DNA of 64,000 bases, from the NCBI RefSeq assembly GCF_007489285.1, contig NZ_VLIY01000001.1, positions 434,001 to 498,000 of the forward strand. Direction: 5' to 3'. The number at the start of each line of letters is the position of its first letter. The first letter of the stretch is position 1. Below are positions 1 to 40,471 of the stretch, piece after piece. The notes beneath the pieces were generated by a model. That model was not told where the DNA came from and did not search any database. It saw only the letters and a list, made by a program, of their open reading frames with translations. Source of the DNA: Skermania sp. ID1734 (GTDB lineage: Bacteria; Actinomycetota; Actinomycetes; Mycobacteriales; Mycobacteriaceae). The position numbers and the translations under genes were made by a program.

Positions 1-2
1 CC

Positions 3-3000
3 CGGGTGTTGACGGAGTGGAACGCGACGGCGCATCCGGTGCCGGAGGTGACGCTGGCCAGCTTGTTCGCGGATGCTGTTGTGGCGCATGGGGATGGTCC
101 GGCGGTGGTGGATGTCGACGGCACGGTGGTGTCGTATGCGCAGTTCGCGGGGCGGGTCTATGGGTTGGCGCGGTGGCTGATCGACCACGGTGTGGGTCCG
201 GAGGATCGGGTGGTGGTGGCGATGAGCCGGCACCTGGATCAGCTGGTCGCCTTGTACGCGGTCGTGGTCGCGGGTGGGGTGTATGTGCCGGTGGACCCCG
301 ATCATCCCGCGGAGCGGTCGCGGTATGTGATCGACACCGCCGCCCCGGTCCTGGTGCTCGATTCGCTGGCGGGCATCGATCTCGACGGCCTCGACACGGC
401 GCCGGTGACGGACGCGGATCGGCGGGCGCCGCTGCGCGCGGGGAATGCGGCGTATGTGATTTTCACTTCCGGGTCGACGGGCCGGCCGAAGGGTGTCGCG
501 GTCAGCCATGGCGCGGTGGCCAATCAGATGCTGTGGGTGCAGGACTTCTACGCCATGTCGGGCACGGATGTGGTGGCGGTCAAGACCCCGTTCACGTTCG
601 ATTTGTCGGTGTGGGAGTACTGGTCGGCGCTGACGTGTGGGGCGCGGGTGGTGCTCGCCCCATCGGGGGTGCCGCAGGACCCCGCCCTGTTGTGGGGGCT
701 GCTCGAGCAGCAGCGGGTGAGTCTGTTGCATGTGGTGCCCTCGATGCTCGACGCCTTGTTGGGGGTGCACGAGGGTCGGCTGCCCGCCTCGCTGCGGGCG
801 GTCCTGGCGATCGGTGAAGCGTTGCCGGCGGTGACCGCGCAGCGCGCGATCAGCGTCAACCCCGATATCGGGGTGTGGAATCTGTACGGGCCGACGGAGG
901 CGGCGGTGTCGGTGACCGCCCACCCGGTCACTGTTGCGGATACGGTGTCGGTGCCGATCGGTGCGCCGGAGTGGAATGTGCAGTGTTTCGTGCTGGATGA
1001 GCGGTTGCATCCGGTGCCGGTCGGGGTGGCCGGTGAGTTGTATCTGGGCGGTGCCCAGTTGGCGCGGGGCTATCACGACCGGGCGGAGTTGACCGCGGAA
1101 CGGTTCGTCGCCCACCCGTGGGTGGCCGGGGCCCGGTTGTATCGGACCGGGGACGTGGTCGCCTGGACTGCCACCGGTGAACTCGACTACGTGGGCCGGT
1201 CGGATTTTCAGGTGAAGGTGCGCGGGTTCCGCATCGAGTTGGGTGAGATCGAAACCGCCCTGCACGCTGTGCCTGGTGTCGCCCAGGCGGTCGTGTTGGC
1301 GGTGCATGATGCGCGGTTGGGGGACCGGCTGGTGGCCTACCTCGTGCCCGAACCAGGTACCACCCTGGACATCACGGCCGTGAAAACGCAGCTGGGGCAG
1401 CGTCTGCCGTCCTACATGGTGCCCGCGGCGTGGGTCGCCCTGGAGGCGTTGCCGTTGACGGTCAACGGCAAACTCGACCGCAAAGCGCTGCCCGCGCCGG
1501 TGTTCGAAGCGAAAACGTTCCGGGCCCCGGCCACGCCGGTGGAAGAGATCGTGGCCGGGGTGTTCGCCGACGTGCTCGGCCTCGACCGGGTCGGGGTCGA
1601 CGACGACTTCTTCGAGTTGGGCGGCAACTCGCTGTTGGCCACCCAGGTCACTGCGCGCGTCGGTGCCGCGTTGGACACCACCATCGCGGTGCGGGTGGTG
1701 TTCGAAGCCCCCACCGTCGCCGGGCTCGCCGCCCACGCCGAATCCCACGCCGGCGACGGACGGGTAGCCCTGACCCGCCAAGACCGACCCGAGCGAGTCC
1801 CGCTGTCGCTGGCGCAGAACCGGATGTGGTTCCTCAACCGGTTCGACACCACCTCGATCGCCTACACGATCCCGTTCGCCGTCAGACTGTCCGGTGACGT
1901 CGACATCGACGCCCTACGCACAGCCGTCGCCGACGTCATCGCCCGGCACGAGGTGCTGCGCACCGTCTACCCGGAAACCCCCGACGGTCCCGTCCAGGTC
2001 ATCCTGCCCGTCGAACAGGCCCACATCGACGTCGATGTCGAGGACGTCGACCCCGCCGGCGTGTTCGAGGCCCTCGCCGGCTTCGTCACCACTCCCTTTG
2101 ACGTGACCACGCAAGTGCCCGTACGCGTCCGCATTTACCACGTCGCCGGAGACGGTTACGTGCTCGCCGTCGCCGTGCACCACATCTCCGGGGACGGCTC
2201 GAGCATGGGCCCCCTCGCACGGGACGTGATGATCGCCTACGCGGCCCGCGCCAACGGCGACGCCCCGTCCTGGGCGCCGCTGGCCGTGCAGTACGCCGAC
2301 TACGCCATCTGGCAGCGCCACGTCCTCGGCGAGGAAACCGACCCCGACTCCGTGCTGTCCCGACAGGTTGGCTACTGGCGCACCCAACTGGCCGGCCTGC
2401 CCGAACAACTCGACCTGCCCACCGACCGACCTCGACCGGTCATCGCCAGCTACGCCGGCGCCAAGGTCGACATCGCCATCGACGCCGATACCCACACTCG
2501 ACTGGTCGAGCTCGCCCAGAACCAGCACGCGACAATGTTCATGGTGGTGCACACCGCCCTCGCGGTGCTGTTGGCACGACTGGCCAACACCGACGACGTC
2601 GCCATCGGCACACCCATCGCCGGTCGCGGTGACGCCGCGCTCGACGACCTGGTCGGCATGTTCGTCAACACGATCGTGTTCCGGACCCAGCTGCAGGCCG
2701 GGGAATCGTTCACCGATCTGCTTGCCCGGCAACGAGATATCGACCTCGCCGCCTACGCGCACGCGGACGTGCCGTTCGAGCGCCTCGTCGAGGTACTCAA
2801 CCCGGCCCGCTCCACCGCCCGGCACCCGCTGTTCCAGGTCATGCTGGCCTTCCAGAACATGGGGCAGACCCGCTTCCAACTGCCCGGGCTGACCATCGAA
2901 GGCTTCGAGATCGAGTCGGCGGCAACCGAATTCGATCTACAACTGATGCTCGCTGACACCTACGACGAGAACGGCGGCCCTGCCGGGATCGGCGGACAGC

Positions 3001-5735
3001 TCATCTACGCCACCGACCTTTTCGATCACGCGACAGTCGCCGGCATCGCCGACCGACTCCGCCGCGTCCTCGTGTCGGTCGCGGCAACACCGGCTATTCC
3101 GGTCGGCGACATCAACTTCCTCGACGCGGCCGAACGCATCCGCGTTGTCTCGGAGTGGAATTCGACGCAACACGCAGTCGCCGAGGGCACGCTGCCGTCG
3201 CTGTTCGATGCTGCCGTCGCCGCATTCCCCGACAACGTTGCCGTGGTCGCCGACACTGGTACCGAACTGACCTACGCGGAATTCTCTTCGCAGGTGAACA
3301 GGTTGGCGCATTGGCTCCTCGGCAACGGCGTGGGGCCGGAGGTACCGGTCGCCATCGCGATGAAACGGTCACTGCCGCAGATGACCGCCATATATGGCGT
3401 CCTGGCCGCGGGCGGAACGTACGTACCCATCGACCCCGAGCACCCGGTTGAACGCAACAGCCACATTCTGGCCACCACCACGCCTCGACTGGTGCTGACC
3501 ACCGGCAGCGACGAATTCACCGGCGCTGAATCCATCCGCATCGACACACTCGACCTGTCGAACCTGCCGGACAGTCCGGTGACGGACGACGACAGGCCGA
3601 CGCCGCTGCGGGCCGAGAACACCGCGTACGTGATCTTCACGTCGGGATCCACCGGCCAGCCCAAGGGCGTCGCGCTGCCCCATCACGCGGTGATCAACCA
3701 ACTGCAATGGCTGATCGGCAATTACGACATCACCCCCGATGATGCGGTGCTGATCAAGACGCCGGCCACCTTCGACGTCAGCGTCTGGGAGTACTTCACC
3801 CCGCTTCAGGTCGGCGCCCGCGCGGTACTTGCCAGCGCGGACGGTCACCGCGACCCCGCCTATCTTTCTGCGCGAATCGCCGAAACCGGAGTCACGCTGA
3901 CATCTTTCGTGCCGTCGATGTTGGCTGTGTTCGCGGCCGGGGCAGCATCAGCGGAGCTGACCTCGTTGCGCGCGTTGATCGTCGCCGGTGAGGCGTTGCC
4001 GCAGGCCACCGCAATTGCGGTGAACGACCTGAGCCCGTCGACCGTCGTGCATAACCTCTACGGCCCCACGGAAACCACGATCCACGTGTGCGGCCACCCG
4101 ACCCGGCGCGACGACCCGACGAACGTCCCGATCGGTGGCCCCGCTTGGAACACTCTCTTCTACCTGCTGGATTCGCGGCTACACCCCGTTCCGGTCGGCG
4201 TGGCCGGCGAGTTGTACATCGGTGGCGACCAGCTCGCCCGCGGCTACCACGGGCGTCCCGATCTGACGGCGGAACGCTTCGTCGCCAGCCCATTCGGCGC
4301 GGGCGAGCGACTGTACCGCTCCGGCGATCTCATGCGCTGGACGCCGGATGGCGAACTACAGTTCATGGGCCGCACCGACTTCCAGGTCAAGCTCCGCGGA
4401 CTGCGCATCGAACTGGGCGAGGTCGAGGCCGCCCTGCACCAGTCCCCCAGCGTCGCCGGCGCGGTGGCGGTGGTGCACACCGACCCGACCGTCGGTGACC
4501 AGCTGGTTGCCTACCTCACCGCAGAACACGGCACCGTGCTCGACGTCGATGCGGTGCGCGACGAGTTCACATCGCGTTTGCCGGGCTACATGGTGCCCAA
4601 CCACATCCTGGTTTTGCCGGAGATGCCGGTGACCGCCTCGGGCAAACTCGACCGAAAAGCCTTGCCAGTGCCCGTAATCGAAGCCCGCGAGTTCCGGGCA
4701 CCGTCGACCCCGACAGAAGAGGCGGTCGCGGCGGTATTCGCCGAGTTGCTCGGCGTCGAGCGGGTCGGCGCCGACGACGACTTCTTCGAACTGGGCGGCA
4801 ACAGTCTGATCGCTGCGCGGGTGGCATCGATGCTCGGACAGTCGCTCGGTGTGAAGGTGCAACTGCAGTGGCTGTTCCTGCACCGCACCGTCGCCGACCT
4901 CGCGGCTCGCCTCGCTACTCCCCAGCGGGCACCCGACGCCGATGACACCCTCGGCGTCATCATGCGCCTCCGCGATGGCGATCCGACGAACCCGATCTTC
5001 GTCATCCACGCGGCCTCCGGCATCGCGTGGCCCTACGTTGCGCTCGGGAATTACCTGGATTCACAACGGGCGATCTACGGCATCCAAACGCCGGCCATGA
5101 CGGAACCCGATTTCCTTCCTGAATCACTCGATGACATCGCCGACCGCTACGTCGCGGAAATCCGACGGATGCAGCCGCAGGGTCCGTACACGTTGGTCGG
5201 CTGGTCTCTCGGTGGGCTGTTGGCGCACACGGTCGCCGCCAAACTGCAGCAGCGCGGGGAAACGATTGCCGCGCTGGCCATGCTCGACTCGGGCATCGCC
5301 GGCGTGGACCAGGAAGAGAAGACCCTCGAGGACGAACTTGTCGAACTCTGGGAGTCCATCGGGTACGTGCACGAGCCGGGCCAGGCGCTCGACGACATCT
5401 CGGTGGAGAAGGCCAGCGAGTTGCTCACCGTCATGGGCGGGGCGCAGACCTCACTCACCCCGGAGGCCGTGCAGCGCATCTTCCGAGCGTCGGTCCGGTC
5501 GGTCAAGTTCGTCGAGACCTACGAACCGCCCGTTTACGACGGCGACGTGCTGTTCATAACCTCGAACGACCACGCCACCCCGCAGGCGCTACTGGCCGCG
5601 TGGCAACCACACATCAACGGAAAGATCGACACGCTGCCCTCACGGGTGAACCACACCGAAATGCTCAACCCGGAGGGTCTCGATGTGTTCGGTGCGACGC
5701 TCGACGCGTGGCTGAAGGACCGCCGCAACCGCTGA
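3..5735 (+). CDS. Nonribosomal peptide synthetase, terminating subunit A-T-C-A-T-TE (5' partial)
   Basis: The reading frame is open at the left edge and already inside a C-to-A linker, so the gene starts upstream, probably with a C domain. Numbering residues from base 6, the domains are A (about 1-500, core [11 protein letters not shown]), carrier T (LGGNSL, phosphopantetheine Ser542), C (about 600-1040, HHISGDG with His725/His726), A (about 1050-1560), T (Ser1600) and a C-terminal thioesterase. The thioesterase has GWSLGG with Ser1734, and Asp1761 and His1883 complete a plausible triad. By-eye specificity codes are DLWHLILVSK for the first A domain and DVWSIALIHK for the second; I cannot assign either to an amino acid. 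The thioesterase shows this is the chain-releasing subunit. It converges with the giant NRPS, and its first A domain is nearly identical to that protein's modules 5 and 8, so the two probably build one peptide. That link is an inference. Confidence 0.95.
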   Translation, partial: RVLTEWNATAHPVPEVTLASLFADAVVAHGDGPAVVDVDGTVVSYAQFAGRVYGLARWLIDHGVGPEDRVVVAMSRHLDQLVALYAVVVAGGVYVPVDPDHPAERSRYVIDTAAPVLVLDSLAGIDLDGLDTAPVTDADRRAPLRAGNAAYVIFTSGSTGRPKGVAVSHGAVANQMLWVQDFYAMSGTDVVAVKTPFTFDLSVWEYWSALTCGARVVLAPSGVPQDPALLWGLLEQQRVSLLHVVPSMLDALLGVHEGRLPASLRAVLAIGEALPAVTAQRAISVNPDIGVWNLYGPTEAAVSVTAHPVTVADTVSVPIGAPEWNVQCFVLDERLHPVPVGVAGELYLGGAQLARGYHDRAELTAERFVAHPWVAGARLYRTGDVVAWTATGELDYVGRSDFQVKVRGFRIELGEIETALHAVPGVAQAVVLAVHDARLGDRLVAYLVPEPGTTLDITAVKTQLGQRLPSYMVPAAWVALEALPLTVNGKLDRKALPAPVFEAKTFRAPATPVEEIVAGVFADVLGLDRVGVDDDFFELGGNSLLATQVTARVGAALDTTIAVRVVFEAPTVAGLAAHAESHAGDGRVALTRQDRPERVPLSLAQNRMWFLNRFDTTSIAYTIPFAVRLSGDVDIDALRTAVADVIARHEVLRTVYPETPDGPVQVILPVEQAHIDVDVEDVDPAGVFEALAGFVTTPFDVTTQVPVRVRIYHVAGDGYVLAVAVHHISGDGSSMGPLARDVMIAYAARANGDAPSWAPLAVQYADYAIWQRHVLGEETDPDSVLSRQVGYWRTQLAGLPEQLDLPTDRPRPVIASYAGAKVDIAIDADTHTRLVELAQNQHATMFMVVHTALAVLLARLANTDDVAIGTPIAGRGDAALDDLVGMFVNTIVFRTQLQAGESFTDLLARQRDIDLAAYAHADVPFERLVEVLNPARSTARHPLFQVMLAFQNMGQTRFQLPGLTIEGFEIESAATEFDLQLMLADTYDENGGPAGIGGQLIYATDLFDHATVAGIADRLRRVLVSVAATPAIPVGDINFLDAAERIRVVSEWNSTQHAVAEGTLPSLFDAAVAAFPDNVAVVADTGTELTYAEFSSQVNRLAHWLLGNGVGPEVPVAIAMKRSLPQMTAIYGVLAAGGTYVPIDPEHPVERNSHILATTTPRLVLTTGSDEFTGAESIRIDTLDLSNLPDSPVTDDDRPTPLRAENTAYVIFTSGSTGQPKGVALPHHAVINQLQWLIGNYDITPDDAVLIKTPATFDVSVWEYFTPLQVGARAVLASADGHRDPAYLSARIAETGVTLTSFVPSMLAVFAAGAASAELTSLRALIVAGEALPQATAIAVNDLSPSTVVHNLYGPTETTIHVCGHPTRRDDPTNVPIGGPAWNTLFYLLDSRLHPVPVGVAGELYIGGDQLARGYHGRPDLTAERFVASPFGAGERLYRSGDLMRWTPDGELQFMGRTDFQVKLRGLRIELGEVEAALHQSPSVAGAVAVVHTDPTVGDQLVAYLTAEHGTVLDVDAVRDEFTSRLPGYMVPNHILVLPEMPVTASGKLDRKALPVPVIEAREFRAPSTPTEEAVAAVFAELLGVERVGADDDFFELGGNSLIAARVASMLGQSLGVKVQLQWLFLHRTVADLAARLATPQRAPDADDTLGVIMRLRDGDPTNPIFVIHAASGIAWPYVALGNYLDSQRAIYGIQTPAMTEPDFLPESLDDIADRYVAEIRRMQPQGPYTLVGWSLGGLLAHTVAAKLQQRGETIAALAMLDSGIAGVDQEEKTLEDELVELWESIGYVHEPGQALDDISVEKASELLTVMGGAQTSLTPEAVQRIFRASVRSVKFVETYEPPVYDGDVLFITSNDHATPQALLAAWQPHINGKIDTLPSRVNHTEMLNPEGLDVFGATLDAWLKDRRNR
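18..1745 (+). repeat. Near-identical NRPS A-T block, copy 1
   Basis: This stretch runs from the [10 protein letters not shown] linker to the end of the carrier domain. It matches modules 5 and 8 of the giant NRPS in nearly every base where I compared them (for example 1201-1400 against the reverse complement of 21361-21550). It lies in the opposite orientation to those copies, so it forms a long inverted repeat with them. Edges are approximate. Confidence 0.75.
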
Positions 5736-5753
5736 CGGAATGCAGGTTGCGGT

Positions 5754-5945
5754 TTAGGGCAGGCAGAAGGCGAGATTCGCCGACCCTGGCATGGGGATGT
5801 TGACGCAGAAGGTCACCGACCCAGCCGCCGGGGTCGGAGTTACGGGGCTTGCCGTGCTGGCCGAGGCCGCTGGAGCAGCGACCAGTCCAACTGAGGCGGC
5901 GATTGCCGCGGTGACGAGCGCTTTTGCTGCGAATTTAGCGGACAT
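5754..5945 (-). CDS. Small secreted protein with two cysteines (63 aa), function unknown
   Basis: The product has a clear Sec signal peptide: Lys4 and Lys8, an Ala/Val/Leu-rich core at about residues 9-24, and an ASA cleavage motif ending at residue 29. The mature part is about 34 residues, starts Ser/Thr/Pro-rich and ends with two cysteines, Cys47 and Cys61, one residue-pair from the C-terminus in the case of Cys61; a disulfide loop is likely. It sits in the 312-base gap between the two convergent NRPS genes and its stop lies 18 bases from the plus-strand NRPS stop. The ribosome binding site before the ATG is weak. Small secreted proteins of this style are common in Nocardiaceae, but I do not recognise a specific family. 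A chance open frame is unlikely given the complete signal peptide. Confidence 0.65.
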   Translation of the reverse strand: MSAKFAAKALVTAAIAASVGLVAAPAASASTASPVTPTPAAGSVTFCVNIPMPGSANLAFCLP

Positions 5946-6021
5946 TTATGGATATTAAGTCTCGGGTAATACAAGGTCAACAAATCGGCGTGCTCTGCCT
6001 CCGCACAGTCGGCGTGTCGAC

Positions 6022-6047
6022 CCGCCGCGCGTGTCAGGAAATCTTCC

Positions 6048-6060
<13 letters not shown>
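6022..6060 (-). terminator. Hairpin at the 3' end of the giant NRPS
   Basis: A perfect 11-bp inverted repeat (CCGCCGCGCGT at 6022-6032, ACGCGCGGCGG at 6050-6060) brackets a 17-base loop that contains a smaller GGAA/TTCC stem. The right arm overlaps the NRPS stop codon (6048-6050). No U-tract follows, as is usual for GC-rich actinobacterial terminators. It probably ends the giant transcript. Confidence 0.5.
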
Positions 6061-36947
<30,887 letters not shown>

Positions 36948-37239
36948 CCCTTACCTCGCCTCCCTGGAACTCCACATGCCGAACTGCGGTGCGTCGCCCA
37001 CCCGCACCGCAATTGGCTGCCGCTTGACGCCGCCACGACCATCCCGGCTCGCAGCGGCGACGCGCGCCGACATCACTGTTTCTGGTCCAACCCCATTTGT
37101 ACGATTTAAGGCCCACTGTCTATCCGCCGGTCCGTCCAGCCCTGTTACAAGGCAACGTATCAACGACGGCCGACTCCTCGGGCGGAACGGTTGCGCATCA
37201 CCGGACCAATCTACCGTCCGAGCCACCGTCACAGCAGGT

Positions 37240-37989
37240 TCAGATGCCACAGCGTTGCCGGGCCGGGTCATAAAGGTGCGATTGCGCACACATCTGGGGG
37301 CGCAGCGCCCAGCCGACCAGGATGACGGCGGCCTGCCGGAAGCCCGCCTGCGTCACTCGATCGGCGATGTCGGCAAGTGTCGCCATGATCACTTGCTGTT
37401 CGGGCTGGCTGGCTCGATAGACGACGGCGGCCGGGCAGTCGGCGCCATAGTGCTCGCGCAGTTCGGCGGCGATGGGCTCGATCCGGGTGACTGCCAGGTG
37501 CAACGCCACGGTGGCTCCGGTGGCCGCGAAGGCGCCCAGCGATTCGGCGTTGGGCATCGGCGTGGAGCGGGCCTGCGTCCTGGTCAGGACCACCGATTGC
37601 GCGAGCCTGGGCACTGTCAACTCGGCGCCCAGGATGGCGGCCGCGGCCGCGTAGGCCGGCACACCCGGCGTGACGTCCCACGGCACGCCGGCGGCGTCGA
37701 GGCGCGCCGTCTGCTCCGCGAGCGCCGAGTACAGCGACGGATCGCCGGAACACAGTCGAGCAACGTCGTGCCCGTCGGCAGCGGCCGTCACCAGATGGTC
37801 GGTGATCTGGTCGAGGTCCAGGTGCTGAGTGTCGATCAGCCGGGCATCAGGCGGACAGTGCCCCAGCACGGCGTCGTCGAGGTAGGTGCCGGCATAGAGA
37901 CAGACGTGACTGCGCCGTAACAGCTCGACGGCCCGCACGGTCAATAGGTCGGCCGCGCCCGGACCGGCGCCGATGAAATGCACCGTCAT
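37240..37989 (-). CDS. cobM: Precorrin-4 C11-methyltransferase CobM
   Basis: The 249-residue product matches the tetrapyrrole methylase family in length and layout: an N-terminal VHFIGAGPGAADLLTVRA strand-loop, CLYAGTYLD, the LCSGDPSLYSAL SAM-binding segment and TPGVPAYAAAAA. The family member with these features is CobM/CbiF, which transfers a methyl group from S-adenosylmethionine to C-11 of precorrin-4 in cobalamin synthesis, in the cytoplasm. The ATG at 37989 starts right at the conserved N-terminus. No other cobalamin gene is in the window. It lies 21 bases downstream of the citE-like stop on the same strand, so it may be read as the last gene of that operon. Confidence 0.9.
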   Translation of the reverse strand: MTVHFIGAGPGAADLLTVRAVELLRRSHVCLYAGTYLDDAVLGHCPPDARLIDTQHLDLDQITDHLVTAAADGHDVARLCSGDPSLYSALAEQTARLDAAGVPWDVTPGVPAYAAAAAILGAELTVPRLAQSVVLTRTQARSTPMPNAESLGAFAATGATVALHLAVTRIEPIAAELREHYGADCPAAVVYRASQPEQQVIMATLADIADRVTQAGFRQAAVILVGWALRPQMCAQSHLYDPARQRCGI

Positions 37990-38010
37990 GGCGACCAGAC
38001 TATTCGGCGG

Positions 38011-38826
38011 CTACCGGGCGCCCGTCCTCCGGACAATCCGTTCCGCGTGCCGCAACACGGGCGAATCGACCATGCGGCCCTCGAAGGCGAACACACCGCG
38101 CTCCGTCTCGGCTGCCTTCAACACCCGGGCCGCCCAGTCGGCTTCGGAAGCGCTCGGCTCGTACGCCTGCCGGATCACGGGAACCTGGCTGGGATGAATG
38201 GCGACCTTGCCGTCGAACCCGACCGCGACGGCGTCAAGCGATTCCGCGCGCAGGCCGTCCAGATCCTTGATGTTCAGATAGACCGCATCGAGCACGAACT
38301 TCTCGTACGCCTTCCCGGCCAGCAGCGTGGCCGAGCGCACGTGCCGGGCGACATCTCGGTAGCTGCCGTCGTCATGCCGACTGGCATTGCCGCCGAGCCC
38401 TGCGACGAGATCCTCCGCCCCCCACATCACGGCGACCACGTTGTCCTGATGAACCAATTCGGCGACCCGGACCGCGCCCATCGGCGACTCGATGAGCACG
38501 ATCACCTCGAGCAGCGCCAGCTCGAAGACCTGTTGCGGGGACTCGCATTTCGGCAGCATCACGCGGCGGTACTCGGTCGACTCGAGCGCGCGCAGGTCGA
38601 GTTTGTGGTCGTCGGTGCCCGCGGCGTTGATCCGCACCACCGTCGTGTTCGGGTCGAGCGGGGTGGCGGCCAACGCTTCTCGGGCCGCTGCCTTGTCCGC
38701 CGGTGCCACTCCGTCCTCGAGGTCGAGGATCACCACGTCGGCGACGGCGGCGGCTTTGGCGAACCGTTCGGGACGATCGGCCGGGCAGAACAACCAGGCG
38801 GCTCCGGGAGGGGTCCAGGTAGTCAT
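38011..38826 (-). CDS. citE: CitE-like CoA-ester lyase (HpcH/HpaI family)
   Basis: The 271-residue protein has the CitE signatures: DLEDGVAPADK near residue 35, MLPKCESPQQV, LIESPMGAV and WGAEDLVAGLGG, which supply the CoA site and the Mg2+-binding acidic residues. It is too short and lacks partners for a classical citrate lyase. Its neighbours match the M. tuberculosis order Rv2498c-Rv2502c, whose CitE member (Rv2498c) has been reported as a beta-hydroxyacyl-CoA lyase acting on HMG-CoA and citramalyl-CoA. By analogy this enzyme probably splits HMG-CoA to acetyl-CoA and acetoacetate at the end of leucine breakdown; that is inference from synteny. Its start overlaps the maoC stop by 4 bases (ATGA). 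Confidence 0.85.
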   Translation of the reverse strand: MTTWTPPGAAWLFCPADRPERFAKAAAVADVVILDLEDGVAPADKAAAREALAATPLDPNTTVVRINAAGTDDHKLDLRALESTEYRRVMLPKCESPQQVFELALLEVIVLIESPMGAVRVAELVHQDNVVAVMWGAEDLVAGLGGNASRHDDGSYRDVARHVRSATLLAGKAYEKFVLDAVYLNIKDLDGLRAESLDAVAVGFDGKVAIHPSQVPVIRQAYEPSASEADWAARVLKAAETERGVFAFEGRMVDSPVLRHAERIVRRTGAR

Positions 38827-39311
38827 TGGGCGGGCCTCATCCGGACCAGCGTCTTACGGCTCGCGGTCGCCACCACGTCGCCATGCTGGTTGCGCGCGGT
38901 GTGCGCGAAGGTCACGATGCCCTCCCCGGGACGCGACTTGGACTCCCGCTTGTCGGTGATCAGCGTCTCGGCGTACAGCGTGTCGCCGTGGAAAACCGGC
39001 TTGGGAAACGCTATTTCGGAAAAGCCGAGATTCCCGACGATGGTTCCCTGCGTCAGCTGCGCAACCGACAGCCCCACGAGCGTGGACAGCGTCAGCATCG
39101 AGTTGACCAACCGCTGGTTGAACGGCGGCAGATTGTCGCTGAACGCGGCGTCGAGATGCAGCGACTGAGTGTTCATCGTCTGGGTAGTGAAGGCGACGTT
39201 GTCGGCCTCGGTGATGGTGCGCCCGGGCCGGTGCTGGTAGAGCACGCCGATCTCGAACTCCTCGTACCAGAGCCCGCGTTGGACAACAACTTTCACCGGC
39301 TGCTCGCTCAT
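38823..39311 (-). CDS. MaoC-like acyl-CoA hydratase
   Basis: The 162-residue hotdog-fold protein has the MaoC-type features RTITEADNVAFT, FSDNLPPF, LVNSMLTLSTLVGLSV and FPKPVFHGDTLYAET. Such enzymes hydrate trans-2-enoyl-CoA, usually to the R-3-hydroxy product. In this operon it could hydrate 3-methylglutaconyl-CoA to the HMG-CoA isomer that the CitE-like lyase takes. It overlaps both neighbours by 4 bases (fadE stop-maoC start, maoC stop-citE start), so the three are translationally coupled. Confidence 0.85.
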   Translation of the reverse strand: MSEQPVKVVVQRGLWYEEFEIGVLYQHRPGRTITEADNVAFTTQTMNTQSLHLDAAFSDNLPPFNQRLVNSMLTLSTLVGLSVAQLTQGTIVGNLGFSEIAFPKPVFHGDTLYAETLITDKRESKSRPGEGIVTFAHTARNQHGDVVATASRKTLVRMRPAQ

Positions 39312-40471
39312 AGTCCAACCTCCCGCGCGATCAGCATCAACTGCACCTCGGTGGTACCTTCACCGATCTCGAGGATCTTGCTGTCCCGGTAGTGCCGGGC
39401 GACGGGGTATTCGTTCATGTAGCCGTAGCCGCCGAAGATCTGGGTGGCGTCGCGGGCGTTGTCCATCGCCGCCTCGCTGGCGCACAGCTTGGCGATGGCG
39501 GCCTGCTTCTTGAAGGGCTTGCCGGCCAACATGAGTGCGGCTGCGTCGTAGTAGGCGGTGCGGGCTACGTGTGCGCGCGCCTCCATCCGCGCGATCTTGA
39601 ATGCGATCGCCTGGTTGTGCCCGATCGGGTGGCCGAAGGCCTCGCGTTCCTTCGCGTACTTCACGCTCTCGTCCACGCAGCCCTGTGCGGCGCCAACCGA
39701 CAGCGCGGCGATGGCAATTCGGCCCTCGTCGAGGATGCGCAGGAAGTTGGCGTACCCGCGGCCGCGTTCGCCGAGCAGATTCTCCTCGGGCACGCGAACG
39801 TCGTCGAAGGACAGCGGGTGGGTGTCGGAGGCGTTCCAGCCGACCTTGTTGTAGGCGGGTTCGGCGGTGAATCCGGGCGTGTCGGTGGGCACCAGGATGG
39901 ACGAGATCTCCTTCTTCCCGCCCTCGCGGGTGCCGGTCACCGCGGTCACGGTCACCAGCTTGGTGATGTCGGTGCCGGAGTTCGTGATGAACTGCTTGCT
40001 GCCGTTAATGATCCACTGGCCGCTGTCGAGTTTGGCGGTCGTCTTGGTGCCGCCCGCGTCACTGCCGCCGCCCGGCTCGGTGAGCCCGAACGCGGCTAGT
40101 GCCTTCCCGCTGGTCAACTGCGGCAACCATTCCTGCTTCTGCGCCTCGTTGCCGAAACGGTAGATCGGCATGGCGCCGAGCGAGACTCCGGCCTCGAGGG
40201 TGATTGCGACGCTCTGGTCGACCTTGCCCAATTCCTCCAGCGCCAGGCACAGCGCGAAGTAGTCACCACCCATGCCGCCGTATTCCTCCGGGAACGGCAG
40301 GCCGAACAGGCCCATCTCGGCCATCCCGGCAACGACTTTGTAGGGGAAGGTGTGGTTGGCGTCGTGTTCGGCGGCAACCGGTGCGACGACGCTGTGGGCG
40401 AAGTCGCGCACGGTCTTGGCGAGTTGCTGGTACTCGTCGGGTAGTTGGCCGGTGGCGAGGTAGTCGGGCAT
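39308..40471 (-). CDS. Acyl-CoA dehydrogenase (FadE19-like)
   Basis: The 387-residue flavoprotein has the standard acyl-CoA dehydrogenase layout: an N-terminal helical domain, FGLTEPGGGSDAGGTKT for FAD and substrate, FITNSGT, RDATQIFGGYGYMNEYPVARHYRDSK, and a C-terminal EIGEGTTEVQ. The Glu in GEGT sits where the catalytic base of short and medium-chain members lies; true isovaleryl-CoA dehydrogenases carry the base elsewhere. It probably oxidises a branched short-chain acyl-CoA, but which one is open. I chose the ATG at 40471, whose ATGA overlaps the carboxylase stop, over longer open frames upstream that lie inside the carboxylase gene. Confidence 0.88.
   Translation of the reverse strand: MPDYLATGQLPDEYQQLAKTVRDFAHSVVAPVAAEHDANHTFPYKVVAGMAEMGLFGLPFPEEYGGMGGDYFALCLALEELGKVDQSVAITLEAGVSLGAMPIYRFGNEAQKQEWLPQLTSGKALAAFGLTEPGGGSDAGGTKTTAKLDSGQWIINGSKQFITNSGTDITKLVTVTAVTGTREGGKKEISSILVPTDTPGFTAEPAYNKVGWNASDTHPLSFDDVRVPEENLLGERGRGYANFLRILDEGRIAIAALSVGAAQGCVDESVKYAKEREAFGHPIGHNQAIAFKIARMEARAHVARTAYYDAAALMLAGKPFKKQAAIAKLCASEAAMDNARDATQIFGGYGYMNEYPVARHYRDSKILEIGEGTTEVQLMLIAREVGL

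Noticed and set aside
1914-2879. Minus-strand open frame opposite the plus-strand NRPS
   Set aside because: Gly/Val/Asp-rich antisense shadow of the C domain with no start context or recognisable motif.
36948-37239. Possible MbtH-like gene in the gap upstream of the giant NRPS
   Set aside because: The open frame there (36951-37289, minus) has no MbtH motifs, overlaps cobM, and has shadow-like composition.
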